The notes under the pieces are model-generated. The model made no database searches. It was not told the origin of the DNA and worked only from the letters and a program-made list of their open reading frames with translations. Shown here piece after piece: positions 1 through 13,882 of a stretch of 64,000 bases of DNA. Position 1 is the first letter of the stretch; each line of letters begins with the position of its first letter. The stretch covers positions 3,596,001 to 3,660,000 of the forward strand of contig PYIU01000008.1 in NCBI GenBank assembly GCA_003415625.1, written 5' to 3'. The position numbers were made by a program, and so were the translations under genes. The DNA is from Aquanectria penicillioides. Taxonomy: Eukaryota > Ascomycota > Sordariomycetes > Hypocreales > Nectriaceae.

Positions 1-317
1 CGTTCTACCGGCCGCTCTAATATCATAACGGAATAAGAAAAGTTTGAGGGAAACCCGTATCGAATATCAGTAGATGCAAGTATCTCCTTCTATTTTATGT
101 CTTATCTATCATGATTGAACCTTCATGTTTAAGCTACACATCCGCCACCACAATTCCCTTCTGCGGACAACCATTCCCGAAGATTTGAGCAAGGCTTCTT
201 GCTTGTAAATTTTCATACCATTTTCTATCTATGTACGGTGGAGTATTAATTGAAACTATTATTGAATCGTGTAAGCTCCAAGCATCTTAACCAGCAACAC
301 TTCGTTTTATACTTACC
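1..317. other. non-coding 3' flank
   Basis: No coding frame, RNA gene or repeat is evident. The stretch lies downstream of the decayed regulator gene and is moderately AT-rich. Confidence 0.5.
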
Positions 318-2814
318 TCATACCACGGAGTTTTGCGAATGCTCATCTGGATCAGGCGGTAAATAGTGCCTCACACCTAATTCCTTAAGTTCCCTTTGAA
401 AGGATTCAATATCTAAATTGCAATCCATCCATTCGAGCCAGAATGAATCATGAACAAGTTGTTCAGCAGCTCCTCGGAAATAGTCAAGGGGCACATGAAG
501 CGGCTGTAACTGAGCACCCACGCTTGCGCTTGCCAGTGAGTCTATGATGCACTGACTCATATTATCAGAGGCAACTCGCGTATTGTAGAACCCATCCGTT
601 GCCGTGGCTGCCGGGATAGCTGCCGAAACAGCCGCAGGACTAGTGAAGGATGGATTGCTGTCGTTGAGCCCAATCCTTGACGTTACACTAATCCTGGGTT
701 TATCAAGTGTGGATCCTTGGTTAGTTAGTCGTTTCATTAGATTTAGGAAAGATTTTACGATCCGCATTCCAACCAGCCAACATTTGGCCAACTCCACCAA
801 TGCCAATATGCACTGTCCTGATTTGTTTTCTGCAAGTTGTCGGTGGATTGGATCTTTTCGACGGATAACTAGTGTATGAATGGAGAGAGCGCTGAACAAA
901 TATGGGACACTGCGGTCAGCAAGCCCTAGAGGACTATTAGAGCAAAATTCAACCATGATACAGGTTAAGTTGGGCATATTTGATCGTCCCAGGGGCTAGA
1001 AGATCCTCGGCGGTGCAGGTAATTGAGTCGGCAGCCATGCGTGCCTGCATATCTCTTTCAACTTCTGTCGACGACAAACTCTCGATCCGCTTTGGTCAAA
1101 ATATAAGAATACGGGCGCTACTAATTCTCGCCAGCAAGGGCGTTGAGATATGACAAGCAGTGTCCTACTGATAGGATAGGAGGCGTCCAGTATAGTAGCC
1201 CAAAATGGCGCGCCCATGGATTTATCAGGGGATGAATTGCGAAGCACATCTCGTAAATGAGATTGCCACTGCTGTAGTCTCTCGAACATTGAATTGCTAT
1301 CAAATATCTCTAGCGCCGTTCGGCGTGGGCTGAACTCTGCGATAACAAGATCTCCGACTATCTCACGCGTGTGTAAGTGGTAAGATAAGATATCCATAGA
1401 GTTGATTTCGTGCTTACGTATTTCTGAAAACTTCGAGGTCTCAACGAAGTATGAAATGTGGTAGTCTTCTTGCATTGGAATCAACTGACCAGCGTGTCCT
1501 CGATCAAAGAGGAGGTCTTCGTCGATCAGGGGCTCGATATCGCAGTCTTCATCTCGGATACGGACAGGCCGACCTCAAGCCGCAGCAGCATGTCTGTCTC
1601 GAATCTACATCTCTTAGTATTTTGGAGCAGGAGGGATGCAAAGCTGCCGACTCACATAAATATACCACCAAATTCGCTTCCACAAAGATCTCATTTGCCG
1701 ACTCAATTCAAATCGTGCTCAGCTCTCACCGCAACTGTTTAGGATACGTTCTACTCTTTATTCTATCGTCACTTCACTTACGATCCATACATGCCGAGCG
1801 ATTGTACCAATGTTGCAGCACAACCTTGCTAATACCACGAGTCCTTCTGGTCGTCAGGGCCAAGCCACAAAAAGCTGAGAAAGATGCAGAGCTGCTGCGA
1901 GGTTCGCATTATCCGTTTCATGATCAATATCATTCAGTACCTTTGCACGAAGATAGTGCGCCTTTCTTGCGATGGTCCTGCCTTTCTAACCTGCTAGTTT
2001 AACTAAGTCCTCCGAACCACCAGTCAGAGCTACCATATATATCTTGCGGAGTACGAGCAGCGATGCTGGACCTCGCTCGTAAAGCTTTATAAAAGTATGT
2101 CTTTCAAGAACTGGATATGCTGGGTGGAAGTTGGAGAAAACTGACCGAATCAACCGATCGCTCACCGCGCGACTACGCATGGTGAGGGCATCTTGGAGTG
2201 ACGGTTGTTCGACGAGGGTCTCTAGTTTTGAACCGGAGTGGTGGGCAAGAGAGGCAGGAATCGGATGATGAACATTGACGGGTTCAATCTACCCAGTCTT
2301 TGCATCGTAGACCATTTCTACAATGTATACTAAACTAGGCGAGTTCCCAAGGTCGTAGGATCGGAAATTTGGCTGGGACTAGGTTGGAACGGGTACAGCA
2401 GATGGTCTGCTTCCCACACTATTATCTCGCTCTCCATATTCGAGAGTGATACTTCCGTGGGATGATGGCTCGCGTTCAACTAAAGTAGAGGCCCCATGAT
2501 GATCGAGACTCGAAGCGTCGGTCGCGGTTGGAAGTATGGGTTGAGGCACGGATTTATTTTGACGCGCATCACGTCTCCCTCTAACATATCTAATCAGATG
2601 CAGGGCGTCAGAGTGCGCATCCATCGATTCGATCAGAAGGATGCACATACCGCCCTCTTCTAGATTCCATCAGCTCGCAGGGACTATGGCGGGTCTGACA
2701 ATGCCAGCAGGGAATCCCATCACCTGCATCACACCCCACACGCCTGGCATTGCAAGCCTTAGAAGCTATGCGTGTACGACGAAGAATTGGAGAATTTTCG
2801 TTTGATTTCGTCAT
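318..2814 (-). pseudogene. Zn2Cys6 transcription factor pseudogene, cutinase transcription factor 1-like
   Basis: This is a Gal4-type regulator related to the fungal cutinase transcription factor family. The ATG at 2814 opens a zinc cluster, and the first intron (GTATGT donor) restores a clean reading to the linker. The middle homology region is recognisable: FHPAYPVLERHTF near 2130, then ARKAHYLRAKVLND, GRPVRIRDEDCDIEPL and YLFSALSIHTLVIRRKDP. Several introns are well formed, for example 961-910 with a GCTGAC branch. The gene is broken. There is a stop at 1986-1988, a frameshift near 1860, a stop at 1829-1831 where the family has Trp, and a stop at 1575-1577. The first zinc-ligand cysteine is Ser (SKAC instead of CKAC). 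A further frame change near 1090-1130 could be a 41-nt intron or another lesion. The C-terminal exon (318-909) is open. The family assignment is good; loss of function is inferred from the lesions. Confidence 0.75.
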
Positions 2815-3103
2815 AATGACAAAATGAAAGCAGAGACATGAACAAACACACAGGAAGTGTGGGCAAGAAGGCGAGGTAAAAGCAGAGGTGGGGAAAGCAA
2901 ATGGTTTAGCCGGTGCATCGCCGGGTGAAGAAACTTCAGCTTCTGATTGTGTGAATAAGCAAGCTTGGTTGACGTTCCTCGAGAAGCTGAGGGAATGTGA
3001 TCCAATATGCCGAACCCTCAACCTTGGTGTTTTAGGCTGAAGGAAATGTTGTTTTGATAGAAGCTAAATATCCCACGAGTTGAATGTCGCAGTCTAAATT
3101 CCA

Positions 3104-3582
3104 GTGACCAATTCCACGATAACCTTCGTCTCGATCACCAACATGAGTCTAGGCCTAAGCAACGGCTCGATTGAGGAAGCGGCAACGAAGCATAACTTGT
3201 CCACAAGAGGCGCTGCTGGGCTGCTTCATCGCGATGTTTGGGGTCCTCGAGAAACTCTATTTAAAGAACCTTTGAGAATTATAGCAGGTATTTCGGCAAC
3301 TGAAGCGCTATATTTCAGCGGGCTAGAATATGTCGATGGAAAAAAATGAAGGTGGACCAGATTTTTGTGGCTGCAACGGCTTTTTGTTACAACCCTCAGT
3401 ACGCGGTTGGCTGGCTCTCACGCCCACTGCCAACAATTCCAGGATCTCCACTTTTCAATTACCGCTTTACCTTTCGAGATGAAGGGGATGACGTTGTGGA
3501 TTGCATAAGTTATTCAATGAAGCTGCATGATGCAGGGTTTATTGGGGAAACTATAGTCGTTCAATTGGCATCATATAACTAA
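3104..3582 (+). other. two overlapping unrecognised small ORFs
   Basis: The interval 2815-3615 between the decayed regulator and the PKS 3' end holds two plus-strand frames, 3104-3349 (81 codons) and 3346-3582 (78 codons), overlapping at ATGA. I recognise no family, motif or signal peptide. They could be exons or remnants of a small gene, or chance frames. No convincing intron joins them. Confidence 0.2.
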
Positions 3583-3615
3583 CCCAACAACTCGCCTCGT
3601 AGCCCTGTTCTTGAC

Positions 3616-6600
3616 TTATTTTGCTGCCTTTGTTACTATATCGAATAGAAACTGATAACCTGGAGCTACTTGATCTTCCCACTGTCGCGTTCCAGGCCGC
3701 AGCGTCAAGTCATGCCCGTGCTTTTCGTCCTTCAGGATCAAAAACCCATGGGGTACACCCATTGATTGCAGCTCTTTGACAAAGCGTTCCGCGCTTGAAA
3801 ACGACACCAGTTCGTCAGCCGTACCATGAACCACATAAGTTGGACAATGGTAATCTCCGGCACGTAGCCTGGCCAGCGGGCTCACCGAAGCAACAAGATC
3901 CGGGGATGGAGTAGCTGCAAACCAATTGGCCATCTTGTTTGCATTGTCTTCATTTGGTGGAAGTCCGTTCAATAGTAAATGTAACCCATGGCCTTCCTTT
4001 CCAATGTATTCCAGCAGTTCCGAGCGGGGATCACCCTTCGACGAATTGTCGCAGTGTGTAATCTATAGTTAGACACGATGCCAAGTTAGTTCTTGGATCT
4101 CACATTCAGCCTCACTTTGAACTACTGTAGAGCGGAAAGCTCGTGCAATAATATTTACTTACGGGTAATCTAGGCAGATGGGTGAAAATATCTTCAAGGC
4201 TCATTTTCCGCGAGGGCAATGATCCCTGACGGGCGGTGTCGAGTTCTAGACGAAAGAGAAGAGTCAGCAACTTTCAGATTTCCAGATCTCACCTTCATCT
4301 CTCTGAATTCCCTTACCTCCTGATTCAAGATCGACAGGTGCGTAGAAGCTGAGAACTGCTGTAGGCGGCGGAACGCCAGCCATTGTAGCTGTCCAGCCCA
4401 ACGACATGGCGAGATGACCGCCACTGGACCAGCCTACCACAACTACTTTGCTTGAGTCTATCGCAACCCCAAAGGCACTAACCTGTTGGGGAAGTATTTT
4501 CAGAACCCATTGGTATGCATCGCGAACGTCGGTGATGGGGCCATCTATGAGGTTTATCTCTGGACATAGACGGTAGTCTATACTGACGGGGAGGAATCCA
4601 CTTGTAAGAAGATGGAGTGCTTGTTGATGGCGTATTGATCTACGAGAGAGGGTCATGTGTCCTCCGCCATGAATCATAAGAGCTTTTGAGACGCCGTCAG
4701 CATACATATAGGCGAGTGGTGGCAGTTATACGAGAGCTATAGTAAGTGCGTACCGATATGTTGGGGGTTTTCGGATGGTACCAATGGAAGGTATACATCG
4801 GCATTGATCGGCAAGCCGTCAACCTCCTTGTAAACCATCGTCTCCACACGGAATTGCGAGATTCCATCAGCCCTGTCATTAAGTGCATGCCAATGTTTAT
4901 TACAGGCCACAAGAAGTTGTTGAGTGTTCGACTCTGCGGTTGGGCCCTTTGAAAAACTCGCTGAAGTGAATCCTGCTTCCGAGAAAGCTGACATCCACTT
5001 GTCTGCTGGCTGAAGAGGATACTCGGCTCCACCTTCGGCTAGCCACCAACCGTCAAGCAATCCAAAGCAAATTTCATACCAATCTACAACTCTTGTGACC
5101 TCTGAGAGCACCAGAACGCCTCCTGGGACGAGGACGTCTTTTAGCCTCCGACAGGATGCTGTGCGATTTGATGTGGCATGGACACAATTTGTGCCGATGA
5201 CCACGTCAAACCTACCTCGGAGTGATTCTGGGACTTCTTTCTCGAGGTTGAATGTCCGGTAGTCAATCCACGAATATTGATTGAAGAGCTTCTTAGCTTT
5301 GGATACGAGGGTGGACGAGATATCTGAAAACGTGTATTCCACAGATAGACCAGCGGCCGCAAGAGCCGCAGCCAGCTTCTTCGTCGTTCCACCGGTCCCA
5401 GCCCCGACCTCAAGTATTCGGATAGGCCGCGTATTTTGGGCATTTTCAAGTAAGCCTTTTAGAAATATTACCAATTGCTCCGTCATGGTCAATATCATGG
5501 GTGAGACGGCGTAGTATTTCTCCATTATTTTCATTGATGAAGCACTTCCGAATAGGATCGAGACAGCGTCAGCCTTTCCGCTCAAACACTCGGCTAGTCT
5601 GGGACCAATGAGTTCAATCAAGTCAATCTCCGTTTTGTAGGCGGGAAATCGTTCTCGGAAGTTTGCAAGCAACAGTGCAGATGATCGCTCCGGAATTGCG
5701 CGAGTCCCCCGAATGAGACCTCCAGTCGAATCTCGGCTGACAATACCGTGGCTCTGCAAGATCTCCCACAGTCTTTTGACAACTTTTTCATGTCTTGGTT
5801 TCATGAAAGAAATTTGTGGCAAGGGTTGGCGGGTAGAGGAATTTTTCAGGTTAACTCCCAGCGTGTCGAAGGCTTCAGTGATATATGCAAGCAAAAAGTT
5901 GACTTTGAAGGGCGCAATATCAGACCAATATCCAAGAAAGCCCTGTCTGCGCGCAGACGTTTCAAAGTGAGTGTCCGACTTTTGAAGTGCTGCGAATGGG
6001 TTTGTGGTTATAATTGTGTTTGCGTCAGACACCTCTGTGTCAGTTGTTTTGAGATTGTCCTTGCCATAAGCAACATTGTTGACATTTGATTCGTGCTTTA
6101 GGGACAGAGGAGCTGAAATGCCCAATTGTGACAATATATCCTGTACAGTATTCTCAACGATGATTTCGTTGATGTGAATTGAAAATTGGTCTTCGACTTC
6201 TTGTTTCAGGTCCATTGCAGACAGCGAATCTACTCCTAAGTTACCTAGAACATCCGTAAGATTGATGTCACCGGGCTCAACGCCCGATATCTCGGCAAAA
6301 ATGCGGAGGAATCTATTCAATTTGCTTGAATGTTCGTAGAATCCTGGATTTGGCGCTGGCTTCGTGCCCTCTGCTCCGACTACAGAGCTGTCTTGTTCAA
6401 CAAGAGCATTGGGGTCAATGACGCTTTGAGTCCCAAGATGCGGACGTAGATCGTGAAGAGAACTATTTCCCAACTCATCGGACGATAAGCGGATGCGGAA
6501 TCTAGAATCTAGTTCCCCAACAAGCTCAAGGGCAGCCAGGGAGTCTAGTCCAAGCTCAGTCAACGCCTTATCGTCCGGCATCTCACGCGGGTCAATTCCG

Positions 6601-9600
6601 ACGTATTCCGCGACCAGTGCTCGAAGAAGCTTGTTAAGGTCACCCATACCTTGTGTAGAAGTAACACTCGTCGCTGGAGTATCGTATCTTAACGGAGTTG
6701 AAGAGATGGATGAAGGCGCGACATTCTTCAACACATTTGCTGATCCCGCTTTTGTCCTTGAGTTCGCAATATCGAGTGTTCTCTCGAGTCTTGAGATCAA
6801 GAGCTTCGCAAAGCGACAACCACATAAAATAGCGACCATGTGCCCATCAACTGTGTGAACAAAAACATCTCCTATGGGCTGTTGATCATCAGTGAAGTTA
6901 AATTTGGCGTAAACTCGCCAGCCTGTTCCTGAATTCTCTGAGCAATAGTTTGATGAGATCACTGCGTGATCTAAGCCAACCATGACCATCACCTCTTCAG
7001 GGCTAACATCGTCGCTGCTGTTCATGAGAAGGCCGAGTACTTGAACAAAGGCGTCTAATGCCACTGCGTCACATATTTTCCATGCTGAAGTCTCGTCTCG
7101 GGCTGGCTGATCCGTTGGCAGATGGATGTTTGCAATTGCCTCATGGTCATGCAGAATGACTGAATCAATACCACGGAAAAACGCTGAATAGTCCACCACT
7201 CGAGCAAAGAGATCATATGCCCGTTTCGATCTCAACCTGTCAGCATTGAGCTTGTTGTTTTCGAGTTGATCCATGGCACCAGAAACTAGACGCTGGTAAG
7301 CATCAAATCCCGGACTGATCGTCAGAGATATGGTGCCGCTCGCGTGGGTGGTCTTTGCAGATTTTGAAGATGAACTGGTTGCGTAGGTTTGAACGATAAA
7401 CTTCCAAGATTTGCTACTATTGTTCTGCTCCAGCTGTATTGTAACATCTCCGTCTGGCTTAACACACAGCGGAGACTTAATAGAAACCTGATCAAAGATC
7501 AAGTTATTAGCGTCAAAGGCATTGTCCATCGGGATAGATAGAAGCAGCTGAAGCGCCATCACAACGCACTCCATGTACATTGATGCAGGGCACAGCGACC
7601 GTGATCGCACCTCATGGCCGTTGACTAATTTGATAAACCGGTTACTGGTAGTATTGACGAGGAAGTGGCCAATGCCTGCAACTTTGCTATTCTTTTCGCT
7701 TGTTGCATCCTTCCAAGTCACCAATTGAGGAGGAGGAGGAGGAAGTAGGCCCAGAGAGGTATCTAAGTCCATTCCTGGTAATGACTTCTCCTTCATTTCC
7801 ATAACCCTGTCAATGTTCGGCAGCCAGTACTGTGTCGGCCTGAACTGATATGGAGGTAACCAGACAGGTTTGCATTCTCCATAGGCTTTCGATTTGACCA
7901 GTTGCCAGTGGTTGACTGGGTGGCCAATTTTCCAAAGCTGAGTTACTGTCCTGGTGATAATATCAGAGGGAGTCGCGATATTCTTCACTTTCATGGTCAA
8001 AAGCTCGTGACTCTTAGGCTCCCCACAGGCCTTGCCTACCATCGAAATGACGGGTGTGCCGATACCAGCTTCTAGCCAAATACTTGGTCCCAAACGACAT
8101 TCCAATCTTCGTACAGCTTGAGAGAAGAACACAGACTGCCGGGCATGTTGTGAAGGGAAAGACTCGTCAAGAGAACCGAGCTGTTCTTGTGTGCACGACT
8201 CCAGCGGGATAAAGGCTTTTTTCCAGTCTAGACCTCGCGAAAAGGATGCTAGATCAGCCAAAATGGGCTCCGTAAGCACTGAATGAAAACCGTGAGTAGT
8301 AGGAATACGTTGAAATCGAATATGCGTAAAGGCGGCATCATTGCGTAAACTGTTTTCTGCCGCTACAATTGCGTCCAGGCTGCCAACAACGACCAGTGAA
8401 TCAATGGCATTGAAGCAAGCAATTTCTAGCTTAATCGGTGTGATCGCCTCTTTCTGCAACAGAACCGACAGAGCTTCAAAGCTTTTGATAGAGCATGAAC
8501 TCAACGCTAACATGGCGCCTTTCTCATTACCCCATTTTGTGTCGATTAGCCGAGCCCTTGTTGCAACCAGGCGGACAGAATCTCGGAGTGAGAGGATTCC
8601 AGACACAGCGAGTGCGGTCAGTTCACCCAGGCTGTGCCCAATGAGTGCATTGGGTTTTAAACCGGCATCTATCCAAGACTGGGCACATGCATACTGCATA
8701 GCGAAAATGCTGCATTGCAAACTCACAGTATCATTAGCAGGAGCTGGGCTAAACATAGATGGTATGATAGATGGATATCCGAGACTCTTGATCTCGACAT
8801 CGCAAGCATCAACATGAAATCTGAAAACCGGCAATTGGTCATAAAATGATTTGTCGATACCCAGCTTGTTATTGAACTGTCCGCTGAATGCCAATATGAC
8901 CGGCCTCGAAGACTGTGGGACCTGGAAGATTGTGCTAGGATCTAGGGATCGTAGGAGACCAGTTGCATCACCAATGCTGTTGGCTTCGACTATAGCACTG
9001 AACTTGGACCGACACCTTCTACTTTCCAGAGTAAAGGCAACATCATCCAGACGGATACTATCTTTCTGCTGACCCAAGTATTTGCCCAAAATTCGACTAC
9101 TGTCAACCAATGACTCTTCAGAGGCGGCACTGAGCATGAGAGGCAGGGCCATTCCACTGAATCTTACTCGCTTGTCGCGTCTCTGTACCGGCGACATCTC
9201 GCAGCAGAGTAGAGCACAATTCGACCCAGCTGCACCATAACTATTCACCATGGCAGCACGGAACGGTACTGCCCATGGTCGGAGGTCCCGAGCTATATCA
9301 AGCCCATCTGGCTCTAGGGCTGGGATTTTGGGGTTGAGTTGGCTGTGACTTGCTTGAGGTGGGATCTGGCCATGCTTAATCATGGCCAAGACTTTGAGAA
9401 GACCGGCGACTCCCGCTGCCGTCTCACAGTGACCAAGGTTACCCTTGATGGACCCTATGGAGAGCGCGGCACTTTGGGAATCTGAAGAGCTCCGACCAAA
9501 AACTGACCGAATGCTCTCGATTTCCAAGGGATCGCCTGCCTGGGTCCCGGTTCCATGCGCTTCGACGTAAGAGACATTCTCAGGTTGGAGGCCGGCTTTC

Positions 9601-11793
9601 TCGAGTACAATTTTATAAAGCGCCTGCTGAGCTGTGGAACTTGGTACTGTGATAGAAGCCGAAAGCCCGCCTTGATTGGTGGCAACAGCTGGGATGACTC
9701 CCATGATGAGGTCCCCGTCAGCAACAGCATGCTGAAGCTTCTTGAGAACCACAAGGCCAGCGCCATCAGAGCGGCAGTAGCCATCAGCAGACACATCGAA
9801 TGGCTTGCATTGGCCTGTAGGGCTCAAGAACCCAGCTTTGGACAAATCAAAATAGTTGGTGGTGCCTGTGATTATATTGATACCACCAGCCAGAGCCATC
9901 CGACATTCTCCAGTCTGGATCGCTTTGCAAGCACGGTTGATGGCGACAAGGGAGGAAGAGCAGGCCGTATCAATGACTTCGCTCGGGCCAGACCAACCAT
10001 ATTGGTAACTCAGGCGACCGCACATAAACGCGCGGATGGTCCCAGTAGATGTGTAAGCCGTAGCGGCATGGCCAGTTGTGTTGTCTAGATATTCCACAAA
10101 GCTTGCCCCAATGAAGCATCCTACATCATCTCCGTCCTCTCGGCGGTGCGTTGCCAAATACCCAGCATCATCGAGTGCTTCATGAGCAAGTTCGAGGAGA
10201 ATACGCTGCTGCGGGTCCATGTTTGTTGCCTCTCGGGGATTAATGCCAAAGAATGCGTTATCGAAACGTTGAACATCGTCAATGAAGTTTCCGTAGAAAG
10301 TGCGCTCTGTGACAGATTTCCCACTCTGAGTTGCTCTAAAACTGCCGAGTAGGTCAAACCTATCCTTTGGTAGCGTTTCATGGCGGTCTGACTTGGTCGC
10401 AATCATCTCCCAAAGCTCTTCGAGGTTGTTTGCTCCAGGTAGTCGACAGGATGCTCCCACCACGGCGAGTGCGTCGCCTGGAAATCTAGGGTCATCCAAC
10501 ACTAGAAGGTCCTGATGCCTTTTGATGAGACTACTAGCTCCCATCTTGATGGGACGAAGACCCTGTGCGAGGAAGGGAGCGAGTGACAAGGAATCCGTAA
10601 GCCCAATGTAGACAAATGTTGGCTCACGACGGTCGGATTTGACCACATCCTTGGCGGTCTCGGTAAGTATCTTATACCACTCACAGCAAGATACTAAGAC
10701 GGTAGTAACCAGTTCATCGGTGAGAGAGCCTTCGGTTATACGCTCTGTAGATCGATTGGACCGAACTGGTACCTGTAGACGCGAGGCATCAGGAAGTTGT
10801 AAGCATGGTGTTTCCCGGCACAGATGACGAAATTCGGATGCAAGCTGTTCATTTTCGGGGTTGTGAACTTTGCCCCTGACTTCCAGCTTTTGGACCTGAA
10901 GTCCCTCGTGTTCTTTTGCGTAACAAAAGAGGTCATGTAACTTGCTCGCTGGTCCGACAATGCCCACAGCCAGCGGTTGAGGCACCGATGACACATATGT
11001 ACCCGGGAATCTGCGAGTAATATCATGTCCCTGGCCTTCGTACTTGAGTCTAAGCGCCAGGGTTGTAGATCCAGTATCACCGCTATCATCCGCAACCTCA
11101 CTGTATGCACCTACGCCAACGAGAATGCGCAGTGCTGTGGCCGTGTGCGTGATGACCGCGGCTTCGTTTTTAGCGCACGCTATAACCATCGCGGACTAGC
11201 CAATATCAGTACTCGACTAGCGATCCTTGAGAAACATGATTAAGTTGAAAAAAAATTGCAACTAAAACGTTGGTAGTTGGTTTTTTTGGCAAGTTGTCAT
11301 GTGTGACGTTTGTACATACGTCCAACCATAGACTGATTAAAATAAAAAAACATACCGATAATCCACCACAGAAACCTTGCAAACCTCCCGATTCACTGAC
11401 ATCCGCAATGAATTGTTTGTGGGCTATTCTGTAAAACTCCAGGAAGCGCAGGTATTGTCCAATTTGAACAATCAAGAGCATGGGCAGTGCAACGATACCG
11501 GATCGAATTTCTGCTACTGAATCCGATATCCCGTCCTTCGCCCAATTAACCAAGATGTCGAGGTACTCAGGACCTGGGGTGAAGTTGTTGACTTCCTTTT
11601 TAGCTTGTGCAAAGATGGACCAGATGTTTCCAGTTTTAAGCGCTGTAATCTCAGCTAGCAGCATCTGACCATGCTCGTGCCCAGCGAGAAATGAATGCAA
11701 GGCGGCCAGGTACTCTGCGTCCGGGGCCCTGGCTTGTGGACAGAAAAACCCGCCAGATAGCACTAGGGGCGTTTCTTCTTGATTCACTGTCAT
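3616..11793 (-). CDS. non-reducing polyketide synthase with C-methyltransferase and C-terminal esterase domain
   Basis: This iterative type I NR-PKS should build a C-methylated aromatic polyketide. Five exons join in frame: 11793-11356, 11195-4754, 4682-4293, 4245-4163 and 4062-3616. The total is 7800 nt, or 2599 residues plus stop. Domains in order are: SAT (GFCGG near residue 140); KS about 388-805 (Cys558 in DTACSSS, His693, His735); AT about 913-1230 (Ser1001 in GHSLGE); PT from about 1320 (His1340 before LCPAS, likely Asp1527); two ACPs (Ser1698 and Ser1803, both in a DSL motif); CMeT (EVGAGTGGTT near 2075); and an alpha/beta-hydrolase release domain (HGGGH near 2300, GWSSGG near 2379, with candidate Asp and His in HGTADE and KHGHDL). 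This architecture is that of the clade making methylated orsellinic acids such as 3,5-dimethylorsellinic or 5-methylorsellinic acid (AusA/MpaC type). The exact product cannot be read from sequence. All catalytic motifs are present, so the gene looks functional. Confidence 0.95.
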
Positions 11794-13882
11794 TGTTCCT
11801 GTTAGTTGCTGATCAGCTGGAGATATCTGGTGTGGGTAATCTAGGAAACGGAAATTCTAAAGAATTGCGTGGAATCTAAATATTGGCTGAGTGGCCTATT
11901 TGTACTCAATGCCAAAAACAGAATGGGCATGATATAAGCAAAAAAGTGATCACATGCGTGTAGGTCTATCCATTCTGCCTATTGAATTAGTGGATGGTCA
12001 TCACGCAGGTTTTATAGAAATGATGGGACATCGCTATGATAAACGAAGGTTAGTGCCGCCTCTTCGTCTTCGGCAGGGTTCTGCGCATTGGAGGTATGGG
12101 ATTGAGACAGGGAGTGTGCTTACATGCGGGGTTTATCTTCCACCACGTTAAGTGCAGACCTTTGCGGAAGTGGCACGACAGCATTAGTTTCACCTTATGA
12201 GCTTGATGGGCTTTCTATCCTGTAAGTTACTTGCACTGTACACTGCTGCTAGCATGGGTTCCGGGGGTGGTAGCCATTGATATCTCACTTATACGATATC
12301 GTTGCAGTGCTCTCTTAGCTTACGCGTCTGGTACGGCAAAAAGCCCACCGGCAATTATGATGAGATGTGACAAGAACCCTGCTAGTGTGCGCGAGTTTCT
12401 GTTGATTCGCAATCTACGCCCAATACTTAAAAGAAACCCAATCTCTCAACTAAAACTGTGCGCTTGACAAAATTGGCCATGTATCATACATGAATATCTA
12501 CAGCCGGGATTCGATATATCCTTGGAATTTGAGCCTACATAGAACAACTTGGGAAGATCGTAGGCCTTTTTAGTAATTCAAATAAGCGAGGGATACCATT
12601 CTCGATGCCAAACGAAATGCCAGTCAACCATTGGATCATGAGTATTCGTGGAGTTTGCAACACGAAGAGAGATTTTGCACATCATAATGATGGTCAAGTG
12701 AATTAATGTTATAGACCAGAGCGGTAAATAGTACGAGTGTCAAACTGGTAAATTCGAAGTGGTCAATACGAATCACATTGTCAAGGTTCTATCCATGGCT
12801 CCCCATTGAGTCAAAATAGTACCAAATACAAACAAAAGTATTTAATCCAAGACAATAAAATTACAGGTATGAGGCAAAGATTCATAAAATATCTAATTCA
12901 GTCAAGGACTAGACTATCCTACTCGACCCAACGACGAATTCTCACAAACCGCTGCCTACGCCGTGTTTCAATCTAGTTCCTCTGACCAACCTGATGCGCG
13001 ATAGACTCCCACTGCCGAAAGCTATGCCGATGAACTAGCAGGCCGGCTAGCGTAAGACTACTAGGGTTTGTGATGGTGTGATTGAGAGTTCAGAAGTGTT
13101 ACGATATTCCTCTTTTGATCTTGTCAGCATGCGTATCTCCAAGGGCAAATCACTCCGCCACAGATTTTAGCGCGATGACTGAAAGCACATCGAGAATGCC
13201 TACCCGTATGCCGTCCGCCAAAGTTCTCATTGGTTCTCTTCTAGGTTTAGTCTACCACCAGAATCTCATTTACGGCATGCAATATTGAATGTCGACTAGG
13301 ATCATCATCCGGGACCGTATCTAGGAGGAGCTAGGTCGGCTTGTGGTCCAACTTCCCGATCAGCTAATCCATGATGGGTCATTAGATGGAAGGATAGTAT
13401 TCCTTCAAAGGAAATCCCCGGGATAATAATTCACTCTCCTCGCCTTTGCATATCCGAAATTGCCCGTACGAGCCATTGGAGGATGCAAGTACCCCTAATA
13501 GCTTAGTCGTTTTTTTATTTGTCTCGTCAGTCACTGGTGACATTAGATGTGACAGAATACACCGCTTCCTAGTCACTATTTTCGCGTTCTACAGCGGCAG
13601 AGTATTGGGTTCTCTCTTGTATCCATATGCATTCAGTATTATATCAAGTAGAAAGGCGATTTCCGTTACTGAAATTTCTGCAATGGTGTGTGAAGACCCA
13701 ATCAACGGGTGGAGATGGAAAGTCTGTAAGATAACTCACGGTTGTCGTAATTTGCATGCTCAAGATGGTGGATCACATAATCGATCTAAAATACAAACCG
13801 AACATCACAAACCACACAAGCTTCGACAACTTCATGGCATATCTCTGTGCGAGTATTCAGGCTCGAGCGTACAGAAGCTACC
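11794..13882. other. 2.1-kb intergenic region upstream of the PKS
   Basis: This stretch contains the PKS promoter and the 3' side of the epoxide hydrolase gene. Only short frames occur (for example 11954-12151, 12231-12467, 13082-13288 and 13446-13886), none with a recognisable family or a supporting exon chain. I see no repeat, RNA gene or clear palindromic operator. Confidence 0.4.

Noticed and set aside
996..998. An in-frame TAG counted as a lesion of the cutinase-factor-like gene
   Set aside because: The correct frame here differs: it reads ADSITCTAEDLLAPGTIKYAQ and passes into a good intron at 961-910. The TAG is not in the coding frame.
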